Positions 7,337 through 10,978 of a DNA stretch of 10,978 nt are shown here, one piece after another. Each line of letters begins with the position of its first letter. The stretch's first letter is position 1. A program made the position numbers and the translations under genes. Origin of the DNA: Fibrobacter sp. UBA4373 (GTDB lineage Bacteria; Fibrobacterota; Fibrobacteria; Fibrobacterales; Fibrobacteraceae); NCBI GenBank assembly GCA_002390045.1, contig DGSB01000037.1, positions 1 through 10,978 of the forward strand. Direction: 5' to 3'. The notes under the pieces were generated by a model. The model searched no databases. It was given only the letters and a program-made list of their open reading frames with translations, and was not told where the DNA came from.

Positions 7337-8178
7337 TGAAAATCCGAGCTTGGAATGTTCTGCTCCTTGCGCTTCTATGGACATCAGCATCTTGGGCGGT
7401 GGACACTGTGTACGTGCAAAAGCATGTGACGGATACGATTTATGTAATGCATCGCCCGGATACGCTTTACTTGCCGATTTCCGAAAAAAAGTCTGTCTCT
7501 ATCCAGTCAGGCATAGCAAAGCAAAGCTTGGAACAAGCGAATTCGGAAATCTCGAACGATTCCGGTTTTACGCTTCCGCCTCCAGCGACAATCGTATACC
7601 TTTCTCCGATGATGGCTGGCAATTTATTGCTGACATCGATACTTCATTATTTGTTGCTGGATTTTGGATTGGGGTTTGAAAATCTTTATCGGGGGTCTTT
7701 GATCTTTAATTTTGCATCAATGAACATTTTTGGCGATGTGGAATTTATGGCCGATAAAGAATGGGAAGGTTTCCGGACCATTACGAGTTTTAGCGCAGGA
7801 TATCGTCAATACATCGGGACGGCGTGGCTTTGGAATCCCAAGAAATCCTTTTCACGAAATACTCCAGCGTGGGCGACTTCCTTATTTGTGCAGGCGATGA
7901 TCCATCCGGCATTCTTTGCGTCGTACGAAGCGCCGATCGAGGATTCTGAAACGGGGGATTACAGCGGACACTTTAGGCCGAGTATCGGCGCTTCTGCGGG
8001 AGTCGGCTACGCGCTTGGCGCAAGCGGATCCGTTTATGAATTCTGTTTATCGGTCGGTTATCAGTACTGGTATCATTCGGTGCCGGGATTGCTCAAGTCC
8101 GAAGATGTGAGCATTGCTCTTGTCAATGGCTATGCGGAAGATCTGTTTATCCGTTTTGAAATTCAGCTGGGTTTTTAA
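7336..8178 (+). CDS. Probable outer-membrane beta-barrel protein with three DTVY repeats (trio member 2)
   Basis: This 280-aa protein has the same layout as the preceding one. Its signal peptide covers residues 1-21 (ending in SASWA). Three motifs follow, DTVYV at 23-27, DTIYV at 33-37 and DTLYL at 42-46, almost the same positions as in trio member 1. A low-complexity Ser/Gln/Asn stretch to about residue 80 leads to a short Pro-rich turn (LPPPAT) and then a beta-rich region ending in IRFEIQLGF. Residues 111-118 read GLGFENLY, closely matching GIGYENLF in the third protein. The ATG overlaps the previous stop. GGAG (7325-7328) lies 7 nt before it, inside the upstream gene. The membrane-barrel call rests on signal peptide, strand pattern and terminal Phe. 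No enzymatic motif is visible. Confidence 0.7.
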   Translation: MKIRAWNVLLLALLWTSASWAVDTVYVQKHVTDTIYVMHRPDTLYLPISEKKSVSIQSGIAKQSLEQANSEISNDSGFTLPPPATIVYLSPMMAGNLLLTSILHYLLLDFGLGFENLYRGSLIFNFASMNIFGDVEFMADKEWEGFRTITSFSAGYRQYIGTAWLWNPKKSFSRNTPAWATSLFVQAMIHPAFFASYEAPIEDSETGDYSGHFRPSIGASAGVGYALGASGSVYEFCLSVGYQYWYHSVPGLLKSEDVSIALVNGYAEDLFIRFEIQLGF

Positions 8179-8187
8179 GGAGAAAGA

Positions 8188-8919
8188 ATGAAACGTTTGT
8201 GGCTTTGTTGTGCTTTGTTTTTTGCTGTTTCCAGTTTTGCCGCTGTCGATACGGTCTATGTGGATGAACCTCATAAGCCGATTCCTTCTAAGCAGGAGAC
8301 TGTAAAGGAAGAACCTGTTTTGACGAACTCGCATTTTGTGTTTGCCAGTTGGAATCTCTACGGAGAAGCGATCGGCATCGGCTATGAAAACCTATTCCAT
8401 CCGAGGTTTGCGGCGCAGGTCATGTTCGATTATTACTATACCACCGATATTCGGGAATCGAGCTGTGACGGAACGAAGGGCTCTCTTTATGCGGTGGATC
8501 TGCCGATCGCATTGAAGTTCTATGTGATGCCGTATCGTGGTTTTTTTGGAAAGACGAAGACGATTGGTGTAGACGGAACGGTGAGCGAAGCTTATACGCG
8601 TAAGATGGCGGTGTTTGTGGAAGCGAAAGCGATTCCGATGCTTGGAAGCGTCTATGCGACGCGCAACGCCTCTTCTTATACGGATGAATTGAAATTGGAT
8701 GAAACGGAGTTTGCGCTTTCGTGGGAAGTCGGCTTGGGTTATACGCTGATGGGCAAACACTTTTTTATGATGCCGTCGTTCTTTTTTAGACGGTACGCGG
8801 TGAGCCCGGATTGGTTAACGGAAATCGAATATGCGGACGATACGCGCTATCGTCGCTCTCCGGCGACTTTCAAAAAGCAGGATTTTGGCCTGCATTTTAC
8901 GGTGGGCTACGCGTTTTGA
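8188..8919 (+). CDS. Probable outer-membrane beta-barrel protein with one DTVYV motif (trio member 3)
   Basis: The 243-aa product has a signal peptide (1-19, ending in SSFAA), then a single DTVYV at 21-25 and a short charged Pro/Lys/Glu linker. A beta-rich region follows, with GIGYENLF at 63-70 and a terminal Phe after LHFTVGYA. The GxGYENLF block is shared with trio member 2, so I take the two as paralogues. The likeness to the first protein is in layout more than in visible identity. AAGGAG lies 6 nt before the ATG in a 9-nt intergenic gap, so the gene is co-transcribed with its neighbour. Its 3' end overlaps the convergent HAD gene by 13 nt, and no terminator is seen before the overlap. 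The function is unknown. A porin-like or structural surface role is possible. Confidence 0.7.
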   Translation: MKRLWLCCALFFAVSSFAAVDTVYVDEPHKPIPSKQETVKEEPVLTNSHFVFASWNLYGEAIGIGYENLFHPRFAAQVMFDYYYTTDIRESSCDGTKGSLYAVDLPIALKFYVMPYRGFFGKTKTIGVDGTVSEAYTRKMAVFVEAKAIPMLGSVYATRNASSYTDELKLDETEFALSWEVGLGYTLMGKHFFMMPSFFFRRYAVSPDWLTEIEYADDTRYRRSPATFKKQDFGLHFTVGYAF

Positions 8920-9533
8920 AGCAGCCGAATGTAGTCGGCGTTCTGTTCGACTTCGTTCGCCTTTACCCAAGAAGCTTGGATTCCGAGCTTTTGGGCCGCT
9001 TCGCAGTTGTCTACACGGTCGTCTAAGAAGATGCTTTCTTCGGGAATCATTCCTGTTTTGGCGATCATCTGCTTGTAAATGCGTTCGTCGGGCTTGGCAA
9101 TTCCCATTCGGCAAGAAAGGAAAATCTCGTCAAAAAGGTCGTCTACTTGATAACCGAGATCCGCAAAACGTTTTTCACAGTTCGACCAAATGATTTCGTT
9201 GATGTTGCTGAGCAAATAGATTTTGTACTGTTTTTTCAGAAGGACGATGTTTTTTAATCGGATTTCTGGAATTTCGCCCTGTAAAACGGTAATCGTGTCC
9301 TTGATCTTTTTCAAGGAAGTTCCTTTTTCGCAGTATTCCTGGATATCATAAAGAACATCGTCTAATGGACGAATGCCATCGATAAAATCATGCATCAAAT
9401 GCTTGATTTCTTGATGGTGCAAAAGAAGCGTTTCGCTCGATATTCCCAAATCGGAAAACGTTTTTTGAATCGTCTCCTGGGAAATGTTTGCGATGACGTT
9501 CCCATAATCGAATATGATATTCCGAATGCTCAT
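8907..9533 (-). CDS. HAD-superfamily hydrolase (probable sugar- or small-molecule phosphatase)
   Basis: This is a cytosolic HAD subfamily IA-type hydrolase of 208 aa that probably dephosphorylates a small metabolite. Motif I is IIFDYGNVI with nucleophile Asp9. The second motif-I position is Asn, as in the FDLGNV group that includes E. coli YihX. Motif II is LLSN with Ser109. Motif III is Lys147 in GIAKPD. Motif IV is FLDDRVDN with Asp171/Asp172. The helical cap lies between about residues 15 and 95. I chose ATG 9533 because the catalytic strand then begins at the usual distance from the N-terminus. A GTG at 9548 would add five residues. Neither has a clear Shine-Dalgarno. It follows the second SGNH hydrolase by 20 nt on the same strand, so the two probably share a transcript. 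The substrate is unknown. Confidence 0.85.
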   Translation of the reverse strand: MSIRNIIFDYGNVIANISQETIQKTFSDLGISSETLLLHHQEIKHLMHDFIDGIRPLDDVLYDIQEYCEKGTSLKKIKDTITVLQGEIPEIRLKNIVLLKKQYKIYLLSNINEIIWSNCEKRFADLGYQVDDLFDEIFLSCRMGIAKPDERIYKQMIAKTGMIPEESIFLDDRVDNCEAAQKLGIQASWVKANEVEQNADYIRLLQNA

Positions 9534-9553
9534 AGAAATAAAATACACTTATT

Positions 9554-10705
9554 TTATTTCAAGAGATCCTCGGAAATGATTTCTGCCATTTGTTCGTAGG
9601 CTTTTGCACTGGGGTGCAGGTGGTCGCCCGAGTCCATTCCGATGGCAAAGCTTTCTGGCTTTTGGGAATCGCGGAGAGCCTTGTCGAAGTCCACGCAACC
9701 GTCAAAAAGGTCGCTCGAACGGAGCCAATCGTTGAATTCGTTGCGAACCATGTCTTTTTCTGCATTGTAGGTGCGCCATCCAAAAATCGGAAGCAAGGTT
9801 CCGCTCCAAACCTTCAAACCCTTTTCTCGGGCGAGTGGCAGGTAGAACTTTTTAACGCCTTCGATTAAATCTTTCGCGGTGGGCATGTCGCTCATCGGAC
9901 GGAACGGGTTCACGTCTACACCGACCGGGTGAATGATATCGTTGATGCCGTGTTGAATCAAAACGGATTTGGCTCCGGCCGTATCAATTTCGATTGGGAA
10001 TCTCGTTTCGCCCTTTAAACCGTATGCCGCATAAGTAATACAGCTGTACTCGCGGAGAATTCTTGTGCCGCAGACCGCGCGGCGAATAATCGAAACGTTT
10101 TCAAAGCCTTCGCGTTTTACTCGGAGCTTTAAATAGTCGGGCCAGTCCTGCGCCGTAATGGAGTCTCCAAAGCAGACGAGGGCGAAGTTCTTTTCTTCGG
10201 TCCAAATGTCGACTGTATTCAAAAAGTAGAACCAGTTCGTGGAGCGGGAAAAATCTTGCGGAAAGTCCTTTGCCGTGGCGAAATCACCGTAGCAGAAAGA
10301 GCCTTTGGAAAGCGGACCCGTGACAAGCGTTCCTGCGTTCATCTGGGTAAAGTCTTGCAGGTAGAGGCTCACATCGACGGTTTCTCCCGCAGAAACTGCG
10401 AACGGAATTTCATCGCTCAAAATTTCTTTGCCAGCGGGAATCTCTCCGACCGTGCGACCGCCAAAGGTAATGGCAACGGGCTTGTATTCCGCCGAAGTTT
10501 TTTTGGCGACAAAGGCTTTTGAAATTTGAACCGGTTCCGTTCCTGTCAAGTTCGAAAAATGAAAGCGCAGCTGGGAACCCGAAAAGCAGATTTCGATGGG
10601 GTAGCGGAGCGTCAGATCCTTCGCGTAGGTCGCTTCCTTGCGGTCTGTAATGGAGGTGGCGTTGCCCCAGCAGGCGACCCATTTCGTGTACTTTTCTGCG
10701 GTCAT
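9554..10705 (-). CDS. SGNH/GDSL hydrolase without signal peptide, N-terminal beta domain
   Basis: This is a probable esterase of 383 aa. Residues 1-165 form a beta-rich N-terminal domain. The SGNH domain follows: FGDSIT with nucleophile Ser182, a block-II Gly213 in CGTR, GIND with Asn255, and DHLHPS with Asp361/His364. All four catalytic blocks are intact. No signal peptide is visible, so it probably works in the cytosol, for example on imported acetylated oligosaccharides. That substrate is inference. The two-domain layout differs from the exported SGNH enzyme at 5381-6520, so they are not simple duplicates. GAGGA about 5 nt before the ATG supports the start. The HAD gene is 20 nt downstream. 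Upstream, a 79-nt gap holding a palindrome separates it from the UPF0340 gene. Confidence 0.85.
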   Translation of the reverse strand: MTAEKYTKWVACWGNATSITDRKEATYAKDLTLRYPIEICFSGSQLRFHFSNLTGTEPVQISKAFVAKKTSAEYKPVAITFGGRTVGEIPAGKEILSDEIPFAVSAGETVDVSLYLQDFTQMNAGTLVTGPLSKGSFCYGDFATAKDFPQDFSRSTNWFYFLNTVDIWTEEKNFALVCFGDSITAQDWPDYLKLRVKREGFENVSIIRRAVCGTRILREYSCITYAAYGLKGETRFPIEIDTAGAKSVLIQHGINDIIHPVGVDVNPFRPMSDMPTAKDLIEGVKKFYLPLAREKGLKVWSGTLLPIFGWRTYNAEKDMVRNEFNDWLRSSDLFDGCVDFDKALRDSQKPESFAIGMDSGDHLHPSAKAYEQMAEIISEDLLK

Positions 10706-10723
10706 GAAAATCCTCGCGATTTC

Positions 10724-10740
10724 AAATTTGCCGCAAATTT
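10724..10740. promoter_or_regulatory. Perfect AT-rich palindrome upstream of the SGNH/HAD pair
   Basis: AAATTTGCCGCAAATTT has 7-bp arms (AAATTTG/CAAATTT) around CCG. It lies 19-35 nt upstream of the SGNH start codon on the minus strand, within the 79-nt gap after the UPF0340 gene. The position suits an operator or a leader hairpin. The stem is too AT-rich, and lacks a T-tract, to be called an intrinsic terminator. Confidence 0.35.
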
Positions 10741-10784
10741 AGCTTTTCAAAATGCGTCCGCCATCTCCTTCGGCAAATCGTTCT

Positions 10785-10978
10785 TCAAATGAGCGGATAT
10801 CCGGCTTTCAAGCTTTCATCATAGTGAGCGCGTTCGCCGCCGATAAATTTGGGACGTGTACGCGCCGCAATCAAAATGGCCTTTCCGATGTGTTTTTGCT
10901 TGAGTCGGACAGGAACGGCGACTTCTTTTAAATGCATGCCGATGAGGGTCCCGCCGATATCGAGCCCGGCGTCCGCCT
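10785..10978 (-). CDS. UPF0340/YwlG-like (DUF436) protein, C-terminal part (partial)
   Basis: This minus-strand frame runs in from the right edge and stops at TGA 10785-10787, giving 64 codons plus two bases. It is too near the edge, and without a start, to stand out as an ORF. The visible sequence includes GLDIGGTLIGMHLKEVAVPV, then KHIGKAILIAARTRPKFIGG and ERAHYDE. I recognise this as the conserved C-terminal block of the UPF0340 family (B. subtilis YwlG, DUF436). The family is of unknown function in my knowledge. The 5' end is outside the window. There is no clear terminator after the stop, so read-through into the SGNH/HAD pair is possible. Confidence 0.8.
   Translation of the reverse strand, partial: ADAGLDIGGTLIGMHLKEVAVPVRLKQKHIGKAILIAARTRPKFIGGERAHYDESLKAGYPLI

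Noticed and set aside
10751..10776. Tiny minus-strand reading frame with AAGGAG immediately before ATG, downstream of the UPF0340 gene
   Set aside because: It would encode only five residues and the Shine-Dalgarno has no spacing from the ATG, so it cannot be supported as a gene.

Overview
The window looks like a chromosomal stretch of a fibrolytic bacterium of the Fibrobacter type (Fibrobacteraceae). This is an inference from three things: an exported GH74 xyloglucanase, type IX-like C-terminal sorting domains on two exported enzymes, and a run of outer-membrane-type proteins with N-terminal DTVYV motifs. No rRNA or other marker gene is present to fix the taxonomy. There is no sign of a phage, plasmid, transposase, tRNA, rRNA or CRISPR array.

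Left part (1-2387). The window opens inside the 3' end of mfd (transcription-repair coupling factor) on the plus strand. A bidirectional intrinsic terminator separates it from a convergent minus-strand pair. In that pair dapA (dihydrodipicolinate synthase, lysine/diaminopimelate pathway) is followed 10 nt later by a very acidic protein of unknown function. dapA diverges from the next gene across a 166-nt AT-rich spacer that carries a good sigma-70-type promoter facing right.

Centre (2388-8919, all plus strand). An exported GH74 xyloglucanase with eight Asp-box motifs comes first. A 90-bp composite inverted repeat follows, then an exported SGNH esterase with an Ig-like region and a sorting domain. 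Three closely packed genes for probable outer-membrane beta-barrel proteins come next. Each has a signal peptide followed at once by one to three DTVYV-type repeats, and each ends in phenylalanine. I know of no named family for these three. The plausible story is xyloglucan depolymerisation plus de-esterification at the cell surface, with the barrel trio as envelope partners. The functional link to the trio rests on gene order only.

Right part (8907-10978, all minus strand). A HAD-family phosphatase overlaps the last barrel gene tail to tail by 13 nt. It lies directly downstream of a second SGNH hydrolase, which has no signal peptide. The window ends in the C-terminal part of a UPF0340/YwlG-type protein.

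The most interesting unexplained items are the DTVYV barrel trio and the nested inverted repeat at 5268-5357.
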